DNA from: Lachnospiraceae bacterium
GTDB taxonomy: Bacteria; Bacillota; Clostridia; Lachnospirales; Lachnospiraceae
Direction of reading: 5' to 3'
Length of the DNA stretch: 51,081 nt
Assembly (NCBI GenBank): GCA_014804785.1
Contig: JAAUZD010000027.1
Coordinates: 4,527-55,607 of the forward strand
Shown here: piece by piece, positions 34,539-44,117 of the stretch
Numbering within the stretch: the stretch's first letter is position 1
Layout: every line of letters begins with the position of its first letter
Program-made: the position numbers and the translations under genes
The notes under the pieces: generated by a model
What the model was told of the DNA's origin: nothing
Databases searched by the model: none
What the model saw: only the letters and a program-made list of their open reading frames with translations

Positions 34539-35081
34539 ATGGATGAAGCAAACGGGAATAAGCAGACACAGGAAACCCAGATTGATTCCAATGGACCTGA
34601 TGCGCAAAAGGGCATGTATATGACCTTCAAATCAGGCAATGAGTACTTCGGACTGAAAATTCAATATGTCAGTGAGATCATTCAGTTTCAGGCGATTACG
34701 GCGATTCCAGAAACGGAGGATTATATTAAAGGGCTGATTAATCTCAGGGGAAAGGTCATTCCTGTTATTGATGTCCGATTGCGTTTTAAGCAGCAGCCTT
34801 TTGAATATGATGACAGAACATGTATCATAGTCATTAGTGTAAAGTCTATGTTGGTGGGATTGATCGTAGAGAAAATTGCAGAGGTGGTTGACATCAACGA
34901 AGAAAACATTCTGCCGCCTCCCACGATTGGACGCACTGACAAAGTACAGAATAAGTATGTATATGGTATTGGCAAGGTGGGAAATTCGGTCAAGTTGTTA
35001 CTGGATCCTGATAAATTATTAAATGACGATGACTTGGCAGCTGTTGAACAGGCAAATGATATGACGAGTGAGGAAGAATGA
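34539..35081 (+). CDS. cheW: CheW coupling protein (copy 1)
   Basis: A 180-residue CheW that links CheA to receptors. Core motifs are [34 protein letters not shown] and [13 protein letters not shown]. It has an N-terminal tail of about 22 polar residues. Two in-frame ATGs are possible: 34539, spaced 13 bases from AAAGG, and 34527, which is only one base from it; the second is preferred but not certain. It ends 13 bases before the chemoreceptor start and pairs with copy 2 downstream. Confidence 0.92.
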   Translation: MDEANGNKQTQETQIDSNGPDAQKGMYMTFKSGNEYFGLKIQYVSEIIQFQAITAIPETEDYIKGLINLRGKVIPVIDVRLRFKQQPFEYDDRTCIIVISVKSMLVGLIVEKIAEVVDINEENILPPPTIGRTDKVQNKYVYGIGKVGNSVKLLLDPDKLLNDDDLAAVEQANDMTSEEE

Positions 35082-35094
35082 GAGGTATAAAATT

Positions 35095-36552
35095 ATGAAA
35101 GATATGAAAATGAGAACCAAAATGATTATAGGATTTGCGATTCCTATTTTACTTACAATCATTAATGTAGCAGTAGGAATGTCTTCCGTAAACAGAATCG
35201 ACCATGAAGTGGTTGAAATGCTGGAAGACGAGGTTGTGAGCATTAAGCAAACGATGCAGGAGATCGGCGCAGATGAGGCAAAAGCAGAACTTCTTTTAAA
35301 GGCGCTTGACAGTGCAAACGATGAAGGATTAGCGGATATAGATCAGGCAGCAAAAATGTCAAATTATGCCAGCTTTGCGTTTATCATTATATCTGTCCTG
35401 ATTTCCGTGTTCATCGCATCTGCTTTGATAAAAGCAATTAACAAATCTGTTTCACAGTTATCCAAGGCGGCAAGCGATATTGCTATGGGACGTGTAGATA
35501 TTGAACTGGTAAAATATCATAATGATGAGTTCGGTGAATTGGTAGACAGATACACAGACGTAATCAATAATATCAAACGTCAGGCTAAAATCGCAGAAGA
35601 GGTGTCAAACGGTAATCTTACCGTCCATGTTGATGTGAAGTCAAGTGATGACGTGCTGGGAAATGCATTAAAGAAATTAGTAGAAGATAATCTTAATGCA
35701 TTGTCTAACATCAGTGATGCCGGTTCACAGGTGACGGTAAGTTCTTCCCAGGTGGCAAGCGCAAGCCAGGCATTGGCACAAGGATCTACGGAGCAGGCAA
35801 GTGCAATTCAGGAGATTACGGCATCTATCGATGAAATTGCAGAGAAGACAAAACAGAACGCAGAACAGGCGAATGAAGCATCCGGTCTGGTAAGCGTGGC
35901 AATTGGCGATGTAAAAGAAGGAAATGAGCAGATGAAGAACATGATGGTCGCTATGCAGGATATCAACAAGGCGTCCGAAAGCATTTCCAGGATCATCAAG
36001 GTTATCGATGATATTGCATTCCAGACTAATATTCTTGCACTGAATGCGGCAGTTGAGGCTGCAAGGGCAGGAGAAGCAGGAAAAGGATTTGCAGTTGTGG
36101 CAGAAGAAGTCAGAAGCCTTGCAGCTAAAAGTGCATCAGCGGCAGCAGAAACAGCTGAACTGATAGAGGCTTCTATCGAAAAAGTGAATTCAGGAAGCAA
36201 GATTGCTGATGATACAGCAAAGGCGATGGATGCAATTGCCAATGTCGTACAGAAGAGTGAAGTGATTATTAATGGTATTGCGGAATCCTCCAACTATCAG
36301 GCAACCGCAGTGGCACAGATAGAGCAGGCAATCACCCAGGTATCACAGGTCGTACAGACCAACTCAGCTACCAGCCAGGAGTGTGCGGCAGCCAGCGAAG
36401 AATTGTCCAATCAGGCATCCAGAATGCGGGAAATGCTTTCTATTTACAACTTGGGTTCAGGAAAATCTGGCTCCTCAATGAGTTCATATTCCTCAATGTC
36501 AAATATGAACGAGCAGATGATTTCTCTTGGGGATGGATTTGATAAGTACTAA
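35095..36552 (+). CDS. Methyl-accepting chemotaxis protein (copy 1)
   Basis: A 485-residue chemoreceptor. TM1 is [20 protein letters not shown], then an outer loop of only about 62 residues (no sCache/dCache-sized sensor), TM2 [20 protein letters not shown], a HAMP domain ([20 protein letters not shown]) and a cytoplasmic signalling hairpin with the universal tip [20 protein letters not shown] and [20 protein letters not shown]. Ser/Gly-rich C-terminus. With so small an outer loop it may sense membrane state, or ligands through partners. GAGAGG lies nine bases before the ATG. Confidence 0.94.
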   Translation: MKDMKMRTKMIIGFAIPILLTIINVAVGMSSVNRIDHEVVEMLEDEVVSIKQTMQEIGADEAKAELLLKALDSANDEGLADIDQAAKMSNYASFAFIIISVLISVFIASALIKAINKSVSQLSKAASDIAMGRVDIELVKYHNDEFGELVDRYTDVINNIKRQAKIAEEVSNGNLTVHVDVKSSDDVLGNALKKLVEDNLNALSNISDAGSQVTVSSSQVASASQALAQGSTEQASAIQEITASIDEIAEKTKQNAEQANEASGLVSVAIGDVKEGNEQMKNMMVAMQDINKASESISRIIKVIDDIAFQTNILALNAAVEAARAGEAGKGFAVVAEEVRSLAAKSASAAAETAELIEASIEKVNSGSKIADDTAKAMDAIANVVQKSEVIINGIAESSNYQATAVAQIEQAITQVSQVVQTNSATSQECAAASEELSNQASRMREMLSIYNLGSGKSGSSMSSYSSMSNMNEQMISLGDGFDKY

Positions 36553-36558
36553 TCAGAA

Positions 36559-36598
36559 AATATAAGGCGCAGGGAGGTAAATTCTTGAGCCTTATATT
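36559..36598 (+). terminator. Inverted repeat after mcp copy 1
   Basis: Perfect 10-bp arms (AATATAAGGC / GCCTTATATT) with a 20-base loop lie between the receptor and cheY. A/T-rich sequence follows but there is no clean T-run, so it may be a weak terminator or a processing structure. Confidence 0.45.
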
Positions 36599-36659
36599 AT
36601 AATAAATTATTATGGGAATAACATATATAGGATGAAATAAAATGTAAAGGAGAGAGAGT

Positions 36660-37052
36660 ATGAAAATTCTATTGGCAGAAGATGATTTCGCTACAAGGAA
36701 GTTTATGGTAAGTTTCCTGTCGAAGTATGGTGAATGTGATGTTACTGTGGATGGAATGGAAGCAGTAGATGCGTTTATGATGGCCCTGGAGGATGGTGAA
36801 CCGTACGATCTGGTCTGTCTTGACATTATGATGCCTGTTATGGATGGATATCAGGCGCTTGTAGGTATCCGCAATCTGGAGAAACAGAGAAATGTTCCGG
36901 AGGATCAGGCAGTCAAGGTTATCATGACTACTGCGCTCAATGAGGAGAGAAATGTTAAAATGGCTTTTGAATTGGGGTGTACCATCTATTCAGGAAAGCC
37001 CATTGATCAGGAAAGGTTTGAACAGGCATTGAAAAAGCTGAATCTGATTTAA
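36660..37052 (+). CDS. cheY: CheY-like single-domain response regulator
   Basis: A 130-residue receiver without an output domain: acidic residues Asp8/Asp9, phosphoacceptor Asp55 in LVCLDIMMPVMDG, a Thr in VIMTTAL and the conserved Lys in YSGKPID. AAAGGAGAGAG precedes the ATG. It sits between the two cheA-cheW-mcp units and should take phosphate from one or both CheA proteins. Without flagellar genes in view, its target is not certain. Confidence 0.92.
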   Translation: MKILLAEDDFATRKFMVSFLSKYGECDVTVDGMEAVDAFMMALEDGEPYDLVCLDIMMPVMDGYQALVGIRNLEKQRNVPEDQAVKVIMTTALNEERNVKMAFELGCTIYSGKPIDQERFEQALKKLNLI

Positions 37053-37087
37053 TCGAAGAAAATAAAACTACAGGAAAGGAGTAGGAC

Positions 37088-39250
37088 ATGGCTGAAGAAT
37101 TTAGTACAGATGGCATGCTGGATATTTACCTTTTTGAAAATGAACAACTTCTTGAGCAACTTCAAGAAATGGTTCTGGAACAGAAGGATGCAGACTGCTT
37201 TGATGAGGACAGCATAAATGAAATTTTCAGAACCATGCATACCATTAAGGGCTCTTCAGGTATCATGATGTTTGATAATATAACTGCTGTGTCACATAAG
37301 CTTGAGGATGTCTTTTATTATCTGAGAGAGTCCCAGCCTCATCATGTACCTCATCTGGAACTGGTAGAGCATGTTCTGGAGGTACAGGATTTCATTTCAA
37401 ATGAAATGGAAAAAATCCGAAACGGCGATCCGGTAGACGGTGATGCGAGCGGAATCATTGCAGACCTTGATAAATTTTTGGAAGGTCTCAAGAAGGCGGA
37501 GGCAGGCGAAGGAGCAGAACCAGTTTCTGAAAATGTGCATGAAGAACCAAAGCAGTTTTATATAGCCCCCGTGGCTACAAGCGCCAGCCGCTTTTTCAAG
37601 ATTTATCTTACCTTTTATCCGGAAACGGATATGGCAAATGTACATGCCTACAAGACCGTATATGCATTGAAGGAGATAGCGGAAGATCTGCTGTATTCTC
37701 CGGAGGATATCATTTCGGACGAGAAAAGTTCGGAGATTATTCTGGAAGAGGGATTTAAGATTCTTTTGCAGGCCCAGTGCAGTGAGGAAGAGATACGCAA
37801 TATAATCGGGCTGGGGTATGACATCAAAAAGGTAGATGTTTTTGAATGCAAAGCAGAAGAATTTTTACAGGGATTTGATTTTGGCGATCAGGAACCACAG
37901 ATTGACTTGGAATCCAGTGTAGAGGACATAGAAGCACGTACACAGGAACAGTCAGAGAACAAGGAGGAGCCTAAAGAAGAGAAAAAAACAGAGAAGCCGA
38001 AGATTGCACCCGGAGACTTTGTCATTAAGTCCAAGGAGCCAGGTAAGCAGAAGAAACTGGCAAAAGATAAACCCAAGGCGGAGAAGGCTTCCTTTATTAG
38101 TGTCAATGTCAGCAAGATGGATCAGCTGATGGAATTGATTGGAGAGTTGGTTATTTCTGAATCAGTGGTGCTGCAAAATCCGGATTTGAAAGTTCCAGGG
38201 CTTAATCTCAATAGCTTTAATAAGGCAGCGGCACAGCTATCCAAGATATCTACAGATTTGCAAAATGTCATCATGTCCATGCGGATGGTTCCGCTGACCA
38301 ATACATTCCAGAAGATGAATCGTATTGTTTTTGATGTATCCAGAAAGTTGGGCAAAGACATAGAGTTTGAAATGGTGGGAGAGCACACAGAGGTAGATAA
38401 GAATATCATTGAGCATATTTCCGATCCTCTTATGCATCTGGTTAGAAATGCGGTTGATCATGGAATCGAGACGAATACTGAACGTGCTGAGAGTGGCAAA
38501 ACGGATAAGGGTAAAGTGATCCTGTCGGCGAGAACCGAAGCAGGAAAGGTTTGGATTAGCGTAGAGGATAATGGAAAAGGGCTCGATAGAGAAAAAATTC
38601 TTGCAAAGGCGAGAAAACAGGGACTTTTGGATGAGAACAAGCCAGACTCTGCCTACACGGATAAAGAGGTGTACCAGTTCATTACACTTCCGGGATTTTC
38701 CACCAATGAGCAGGTTACGGAGTATTCGGGTCGAGGCGTTGGAATGGATGTAGTAATCCAGAATATCCAGCAAATTGGTGGAGCGCTGGATATCGAAAGC
38801 GAGCCGGGGATGGGCAGCATAATGAGCCTCAAAATTCCGCTTACACTTGCTATTATTGATGGTATTGTCATGGAGACGGGCAACTCTTCCTTTGTACTGG
38901 AGACAGGCGTGATTAAAGAGTTTGTACGCGTGAAAGAAGACATGATGATTCATGAGCCTGATGGCGATGAATATATTATGATACGCGGGGAATGTTTCCC
39001 TGTAATCCGACTTGGCAAATGGTATGGTATGACGGATTATCGGGAAGATGTGGAAGACGGAGTGATGCTGATTCTTGAAATGGAAGAAAAGAAAATCTGT
39101 CTTTTTGTTGATAAGCTGATTGGCGAACAGGAAATTGTGGTAAAACCGATTCCTTCCTACATTAAAAAAGTCAAAGGATTGTCCGGCTGTACACAACTTG
39201 GTGATGGAAGTATTGCTTTGATATTAGATGCCGCTGGATTAATAGAATAA
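37088..39250 (+). CDS. cheA: Chemotaxis histidine kinase CheA (copy 2)
   Basis: A 720-residue paralogue of the CheA encoded 4.7 kb upstream, with the same length and domain order: Hpt His51, P2-like region, Glu/Lys-rich linker, P3, P4 kinase with HLVRNAVDHGIET, DNGKGLD and GRGVGMDVV, and P5. The leader TACAGGAAAGGAGTAGGAC before the ATG is identical to that of copy 1. Most differences lie in the P2-to-linker segment (residues ~270-295), which sets response-regulator choice, so the two kinases may prefer different partners. All catalytic residues are intact. Confidence 0.96.
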   Translation: MAEEFSTDGMLDIYLFENEQLLEQLQEMVLEQKDADCFDEDSINEIFRTMHTIKGSSGIMMFDNITAVSHKLEDVFYYLRESQPHHVPHLELVEHVLEVQDFISNEMEKIRNGDPVDGDASGIIADLDKFLEGLKKAEAGEGAEPVSENVHEEPKQFYIAPVATSASRFFKIYLTFYPETDMANVHAYKTVYALKEIAEDLLYSPEDIISDEKSSEIILEEGFKILLQAQCSEEEIRNIIGLGYDIKKVDVFECKAEEFLQGFDFGDQEPQIDLESSVEDIEARTQEQSENKEEPKEEKKTEKPKIAPGDFVIKSKEPGKQKKLAKDKPKAEKASFISVNVSKMDQLMELIGELVISESVVLQNPDLKVPGLNLNSFNKAAAQLSKISTDLQNVIMSMRMVPLTNTFQKMNRIVFDVSRKLGKDIEFEMVGEHTEVDKNIIEHISDPLMHLVRNAVDHGIETNTERAESGKTDKGKVILSARTEAGKVWISVEDNGKGLDREKILAKARKQGLLDENKPDSAYTDKEVYQFITLPGFSTNEQVTEYSGRGVGMDVVIQNIQQIGGALDIESEPGMGSIMSLKIPLTLAIIDGIVMETGNSSFVLETGVIKEFVRVKEDMMIHEPDGDEYIMIRGECFPVIRLGKWYGMTDYREDVEDGVMLILEMEEKKICLFVDKLIGEQEIVVKPIPSYIKKVKGLSGCTQLGDGSIALILDAAGLIE

Positions 39251-39276
39251 AACGACAGAAAGGAATGGTAAAACAT

Positions 39277-39828
39277 ATGGATGAAACAAACGCGAAGATG
39301 CAGACACAAGAAATCCCGACGGATTCTTCAGAGCGTGATGCACAGAAAGGTATGTATATGACCTTCAAATCCGGAAATGAGTACTTCGGACTGAAAATTC
39401 AATATGTCAGCGAGATTATTCAGTTTCAGACGATTACAGCAATTCCGGAGACAGAGGATTATATTAAAGGTCTGATTAATCTAAGAGGAAAAGTAATTCC
39501 TGTCATTGATGTTCGGCTGCGGTTTAAACAAAGGCCCTTTGAGTATAATGATAGAACATGTATCATTGTTATTAATGTAAAATCTATGTTAGTGGGTTTG
39601 ATTGTAGAAAAAATAGCAGAGGTGGTAGATATCAAGGAGGACAATATCCTGCCGCCTCCTACCATCGGTCGTACCGACAAGGTGCAGAATAAATATGTAT
39701 ATGGTATTGGCAAGGTGGGAAATTCGGTCAAGTTGCTGCTGGATCCTGATAAATTATTGAATGACGAGGATTTATCAGTGGTGGAACAGTCTGGCGAAAT
39801 GAATATTGATGAAGAAAGAGAGGCATAA
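39277..39828 (+). CDS. cheW: CheW coupling protein (copy 2)
   Basis: A 183-residue paralogue of CheW copy 1, nearly identical in the core ([27 protein letters not shown]) and different mainly in the first ~20 residues and the tail. The second in-frame ATG is used, as for copy 1. It starts 26 bases after cheA copy 2 and ends three bases before its chemoreceptor, so it belongs to the second signalling unit. Confidence 0.92.
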   Translation: MDETNAKMQTQEIPTDSSERDAQKGMYMTFKSGNEYFGLKIQYVSEIIQFQTITAIPETEDYIKGLINLRGKVIPVIDVRLRFKQRPFEYNDRTCIIVINVKSMLVGLIVEKIAEVVDIKEDNILPPPTIGRTDKVQNKYVYGIGKVGNSVKLLLDPDKLLNDEDLSVVEQSGEMNIDEEREA

Positions 39829-39831
39829 GTT

Positions 39832-41178
39832 ATGAAAAACATGAAGATGAAAACAAGATTGATTATTGGATTCGCAGTTCCGATTTTTTTAACACTTCTA
39901 AATGTAATTTTTGGCATTATGGCAATGGAGGCAGTTGCTAATGTGGAAGCAGAACTGGAAAAGAGATATGCCAACATATCCGCCGGTATTTCCATAGGAT
40001 TGTTGATTTTATCTGTTTTAATTACAGAGATTATTGCAGTGTCTATTATCAAGGCAATCAGTAAATCTATCAGGCAGCTTTCTAATGCTGCAAAAGACAT
40101 TGCTCTGGGACGTGTCAATAATATTGAAATGGAGAAATCTGCCAATGATGAGTTTGGCGAGTTGATTGATGAGTATGGAAAAGTAATCAACAACATTAAA
40201 TATCAGTCAGGCGTCGCAGAGGAAGTGTCAAACGGAAATCTTACAATTGGGGTTAAGCCGGCTTCTTCAGATGACGTTCTTGGCAATGCGTTAAAGAAGA
40301 TGGTAGATGACAACCTGCATACTCTTTCTAACATCAGCGAAGTAGGATCCCAAGTTACAATCAGCGCTTCACAGGTGGCAAGTGCAAGCCAGGCACTGGC
40401 ACAAGGTTCCACAGAGCAGGCAAGTGCAATTCAGGAAATCACAGCATCTATCGACGAAATTGCAGAGAAGACAAAACAGAACGCAGAACAGGCAAATGAG
40501 GCATCCAATCTGGTAGGTGTGGCAATTGGCGATGTAAAAGAAGGAAATGAACAGATGAAGAGCATGATGGTCGCTATGCAGGATATCAACAAGGCGTCCG
40601 AAAGCATTTCCAAGATCATCAAAGTTATCGATGACATTGCATTCCAGACCAATATTCTTGCGCTGAATGCGGCAGTTGAGGCTGCAAGGGCAGGAGAAGC
40701 AGGAAAAGGATTTGCAGTTGTGGCAGAAGAAGTCAGAAGCCTTGCAGCTAAGAGTGCAGCAGCAGCAGCAGAGACAGCTGAATTGATTGAAGCATCAATC
40801 AATAAAGTGAATTCAGGAAGCAAGATTGCTGATGATACAGCAAAGGCGATGGATGCAATTGCCAATGTTGTACAGAAGAGTGAAGTGATCATTAATGGTA
40901 TTGCGGAATCCTCCAACTATCAGGCAACCGCAGTAGCACAGATCGAACAGGCAATCACCCAGGTATCACAGGTTGTACAGACCAACTCAGCTACCAGTGA
41001 AGAGTGCGCGGCAGCCAGCGAGGAACTGTCCAATCAGGCATCCAGAATGAGAGAGATGCTTTCCACCTACAATCTGGGTTCAGGTAGTTCTTCTTCCTTC
41101 AAGAGTTCCTATCACGGTTCAAGTTCAAGCATGAATGAACAGGTAATTTCTCTTGGAGATGGTTTTGATAAATATTGA
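39832..41178 (+). CDS. Methyl-accepting chemotaxis protein (copy 2)
   Basis: A 448-residue chemoreceptor. TM1 ([20 protein letters not shown]) and TM2 ([20 protein letters not shown]) are separated by only about 20 residues, so there is essentially no outer sensor. HAMP and signalling hairpin follow; the hairpin is almost identical to copy 1 in both protein and DNA, while the N-terminal third has diverged. GAGAGG lies eight bases before the ATG. It is the last gene of the chemosensory operon. Confidence 0.94.
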   Translation: MKNMKMKTRLIIGFAVPIFLTLLNVIFGIMAMEAVANVEAELEKRYANISAGISIGLLILSVLITEIIAVSIIKAISKSIRQLSNAAKDIALGRVNNIEMEKSANDEFGELIDEYGKVINNIKYQSGVAEEVSNGNLTIGVKPASSDDVLGNALKKMVDDNLHTLSNISEVGSQVTISASQVASASQALAQGSTEQASAIQEITASIDEIAEKTKQNAEQANEASNLVGVAIGDVKEGNEQMKSMMVAMQDINKASESISKIIKVIDDIAFQTNILALNAAVEAARAGEAGKGFAVVAEEVRSLAAKSAAAAAETAELIEASINKVNSGSKIADDTAKAMDAIANVVQKSEVIINGIAESSNYQATAVAQIEQAITQVSQVVQTNSATSEECAAASEELSNQASRMREMLSTYNLGSGSSSSFKSSYHGSSSSMNEQVISLGDGFDKY

Positions 41179-41194
41179 TGAAAATGATTTGCGG

Positions 41195-41216
41195 CGCAGG
41201 AACGAAAGTTCCTGCG
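41195..41216 (+). terminator. Hairpin after the chemosensory operon
   Basis: A perfect 9-bp stem (CGCAGGAAC / GTTCCTGCG) closed by a GAAA tetraloop is followed by TCATAATTTTC. Likely terminator with a weak T-run. Confidence 0.7.
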
Positions 41217-41261
41217 TCATAATTTTCTTATATGCCCAAAGAGAGAAAAAGGAGGTCATAT

Positions 41262-42050
41262 ATGAAGAATTATTCCGAAGATGCAAGCAGACAATATCAT
41301 ATACAGGTGGCAAAGGGCGAGGTGGGACGCTATGTGGTCATGCCGGGCGATCCCAAAAGATGCGTAAAGATTGCACAGTATTTTGACAATCCAGTTTTGA
41401 TTGCTGATAACAGAGAATATATAACGTATACCGGGACTTTGGATGGAGTAAAGGTCAGTGTGACCTCCACCGGAATCGGCGGTCCATCTGCCTCTATTGC
41501 GATGGAAGAACTGTATCGGTGCGGTGCGGACACCTTTATCCGCATCGGAACCTGCGGCGGTATGCAGACAGAGGTAAAAAGCGGTGATGTCGTGATTGCT
41601 ACGGGAGCCATCCGCATGGAAGGAACCAGCAGAGAATATGCACCTATGGAATTTCCGGCTGTGGCGGATCTTTCTATAACAAATGCACTGGTAGCTGCGG
41701 CAAAGAAAAAGGAATATCCTTTCCACACAGGAGTGGTGCAGTGTAAAGATGCATTTTATGGACAGCATGAACCGGAAACGAAACCGGTAAGCTATGAATT
41801 GCTGAATAAGTGGGAAGCATGGAAGCGTCTCGGATGTCTGGCATCTGAAATGGAGTCAGCGGCATTGTTTGTTGTGGCAAGTTATCTGCATGTGAGAGCC
41901 GGTGCATGTTTCCTGGTGGTTGCAAATCAGGAAAGAGAAAAGCTCGGAATGGAAAATCCTGTTGTGCATGACACAGATATGGCAATTCAGGTGGCAGTGG
42001 AAGCCATCCGCAGACTGATTCATGAGGATCAGGAAAGAGAAAATAATTAG
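41262..42050 (+). CDS. udp: Uridine phosphorylase
   Basis: A 262-residue nucleoside phosphorylase of the NP-I family that splits uridine with phosphate into uracil and ribose-1-phosphate. Family marks are [14 protein letters not shown] at the N-terminus, the phosphate/ribose segment [25 protein letters not shown] and the [11 protein letters not shown] motif that binds the sugar. GGAGG sits directly upstream of the ATG at 41262; an in-frame ATG 10 codons earlier is unlikely. It is followed 11 bases later by the deoC-deoB gene, forming a nucleoside salvage operon. Confidence 0.93.
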   Translation: MKNYSEDASRQYHIQVAKGEVGRYVVMPGDPKRCVKIAQYFDNPVLIADNREYITYTGTLDGVKVSVTSTGIGGPSASIAMEELYRCGADTFIRIGTCGGMQTEVKSGDVVIATGAIRMEGTSREYAPMEFPAVADLSITNALVAAAKKKEYPFHTGVVQCKDAFYGQHEPETKPVSYELLNKWEAWKRLGCLASEMESAALFVVASYLHVRAGACFLVVANQEREKLGMENPVVHDTDMAIQVAVEAIRRLIHEDQERENN

Positions 42051-42061
42051 GAGAGCAGAAA

Positions 42062-43891
42062 ATGGATGTGAATGAAATTTTAAGACATGTAGATCATACG
42101 CTTTTACTGCAGACAGCTACCTGGGAGGAAATCAAACAGATATGTGATGATGCCATGAAATATCAGACAGCTTCTGTGTGTATTCCTCCAAGTTATGTGA
42201 AGCAGGCAAGTGAATATGTACAGGGCAGGATGGCAGTCTGTACGGTGATTGGATTTCCGAACGGATATATGACAACGAAAACCAAGGAATTTGAGACCAG
42301 AGATGCCATTGCAAATGGCGCATCTGAAATTGATATGGTCATCAATATCGGTTGGATGAAGGATAAAAAATATGATCTGATTGAAGAGGAAATCCGCACC
42401 TTAAAGGCGGCGTGCGGAGAGAAGATCCTGAAGGTCATCATTGAAACCTGTCTTTTGACAGACGAAGAAAAGATTAAGATGTGCGAGGTCGTGACAGCGG
42501 CAGGAGCAGACTACATTAAGACTTCCACAGGATTTTCAAACGGGGGAGCGACATTTGATGATGTCCGGCTATTTGCAGAGAATGTAGGACCAGAAGTGAA
42601 GATAAAGGCAGCTGGCGGGATTGCGTCGATGGATGATGCGGAGAAATTCCTCTCATTAGGTGCGGAACGTCTTGGAACAAGCCGGATTATCAAGATCGTG
42701 AAAAATAAATATAAGAGAATCTTTGTGGTTGTCCTTGACTCTCTTGGGATTGGAGCCATGCCGGATTCTCCCCTATTTGGAGATGACGGTGTGGACACCT
42801 TTGGACATATTCTGGAGAAAATGGGAACACTGAATATCCCGAATTTAAAAAAACTCGGTATGCTGAACCTTCATAGGGCAGGAGAGATGGAAGGCGTGGC
42901 AAAGCCTTTGGGACGGTATATGCGCCTTGGAGAGACGAGCAATGGCAAGGATACCATGACCGGACATTGGGAAATGATGGGAATCAAAACAGAGAAACCA
43001 TTTAAGACCTTTACAGATACAGGGTTCCCGCCGGAATTGATTGCAGAATTGGAGAGACAGTGTGGAAAGAAAGTGATCGGAAATAAGAGTGCCAGCGGCA
43101 CTGAGATTATTGAGGAACTTGGCGAGGAAGAGATTAACACGGGGGCAATGATCGTTTATACATCAGCCGATTCTGTACTTCAGATATGTGGAAATGAAGA
43201 GACCTTTGATCTTGAGAATTTATACCGCTGCTGTGAAATTGCAAGAGAAATCACCATGAAGGATGAGTGGAGAGTAGGGCGTGTCATCGCAAGACCGTAT
43301 GTTGGAAAAAAGAAAGGTGAATTCAAACGAACAAGCAACCGGCATGATTATGCACTGAAACCTACTGGACGGACGGTACTGAATGCGCTTAAGGATGCAG
43401 GGCGTGATGTGATCGGCGTGGGGAAAATCAATGATATTTTCTGCGGAGAAGGCATCACACAGACCTACCACTCTGACAGTTCTGTCCACGGGATGGAACA
43501 GACGATTGAGATTTGCAAGAAGGATTTCCATGGACTGTGTTTTGTCAATCTTGTAGATTTCGATGCACTGTGGGGACATCGCAGGAATGTGGAAGGATAT
43601 GCACAGGAGATTGAAAAGTTTGATAAGAATCTGGGCGTATTATTGGAAGAATTAAGGGAGGATGATCTTTTAATCCTGACAGCGGATCATGGAAATGATC
43701 CGACATACATTGGTACCGATCATACAAGAGAGTATGTACCGTTTGTGGCATATGCAAAGAGAATGGAAAGCGGCGGAGCGTTGGAAAATGAAGATACTTT
43801 TGCTGTGATAGGGGCATCAGTGGCAGAGAATTTCGGTGTCGATATGCCGGAAGGAACGATAGGAAGTTCCATATTAAATAAACTGATATGA
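42062..43891 (+). CDS. Fused deoxyribose-phosphate aldolase / phosphopentomutase (DeoC-DeoB)
   Basis: A 609-residue protein joining two salvage enzymes. Residues 1-216 are Deo[21 protein letters not shown] and the Schiff-base Lys153 in YIKTSTGF, with Lys182 in VKIKAAGGI. Residues ~217-609 are Deo[19 protein letters not shown] at the start, [10 protein letters not shown] (the metal and phosphate site) and [18 protein letters not shown]. Each part has the length of the free-standing enzyme and there is no linker. DeoB isomerises deoxyribose-1-phosphate to the 5-phosphate and DeoC cleaves it, so the fusion would couple consecutive steps. A one-base deletion at 42706 could explain it; see findings. 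Confidence 0.93.
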   Translation: MDVNEILRHVDHTLLLQTATWEEIKQICDDAMKYQTASVCIPPSYVKQASEYVQGRMAVCTVIGFPNGYMTTKTKEFETRDAIANGASEIDMVINIGWMKDKKYDLIEEEIRTLKAACGEKILKVIIETCLLTDEEKIKMCEVVTAAGADYIKTSTGFSNGGATFDDVRLFAENVGPEVKIKAAGGIASMDDAEKFLSLGAERLGTSRIIKIVKNKYKRIFVVVLDSLGIGAMPDSPLFGDDGVDTFGHILEKMGTLNIPNLKKLGMLNLHRAGEMEGVAKPLGRYMRLGETSNGKDTMTGHWEMMGIKTEKPFKTFTDTGFPPELIAELERQCGKKVIGNKSASGTEIIEELGEEEINTGAMIVYTSADSVLQICGNEETFDLENLYRCCEIAREITMKDEWRVGRVIARPYVGKKKGEFKRTSNRHDYALKPTGRTVLNALKDAGRDVIGVGKINDIFCGEGITQTYHSDSSVHGMEQTIEICKKDFHGLCFVNLVDFDALWGHRRNVEGYAQEIEKFDKNLGVLLEELREDDLLILTADHGNDPTYIGTDHTREYVPFVAYAKRMESGGALENEDTFAVIGASVAENFGVDMPEGTIGSSILNKLI

Positions 43892-43912
43892 GATGGAACG
43901 GGAGAATCATTC

Positions 43913-43996
43913 ATGAAGAATAAGATTTTATATGAGGAATTGCCATTTCTGAAGGATATCGACCATAGGAAAAGATTGGGCATAGGGAGAAATTGA
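43913..43996 (+). CDS. Possible 27-residue peptide or gene remnant
   Basis: A short open frame with GGGAG eight bases before its ATG, 21 bases after the deoC-deoB stop. The peptide starts MKNKILYEELPFLKD and ends IGRN. I recognise no family. It may be the start of a decayed third gene of the salvage operon or a chance frame. Nothing else is evident in the ~225 bases before the protease gene. Confidence 0.3.
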   Translation: MKNKILYEELPFLKDIDHRKRLGIGRN

Positions 43997-44117
43997 GCAT
44001 TAGAAAAAGAGTAGGCATGGGAAGAGGTTAAACATCAGGGAGAGATGACAGGTACGCAATCAGAATGCAGAGCATAGAGTAAGAATAATAGAAGTGGTGT
44101 ATAGAACGGAGAGTTTT

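Noticed and set aside
38237-39196. Long open frame of 319 codons on the minus strand
   Set aside because: It lies entirely antisense to cheA copy 2, has no binding site and no recognisable domain; the cheA frame explains the region.
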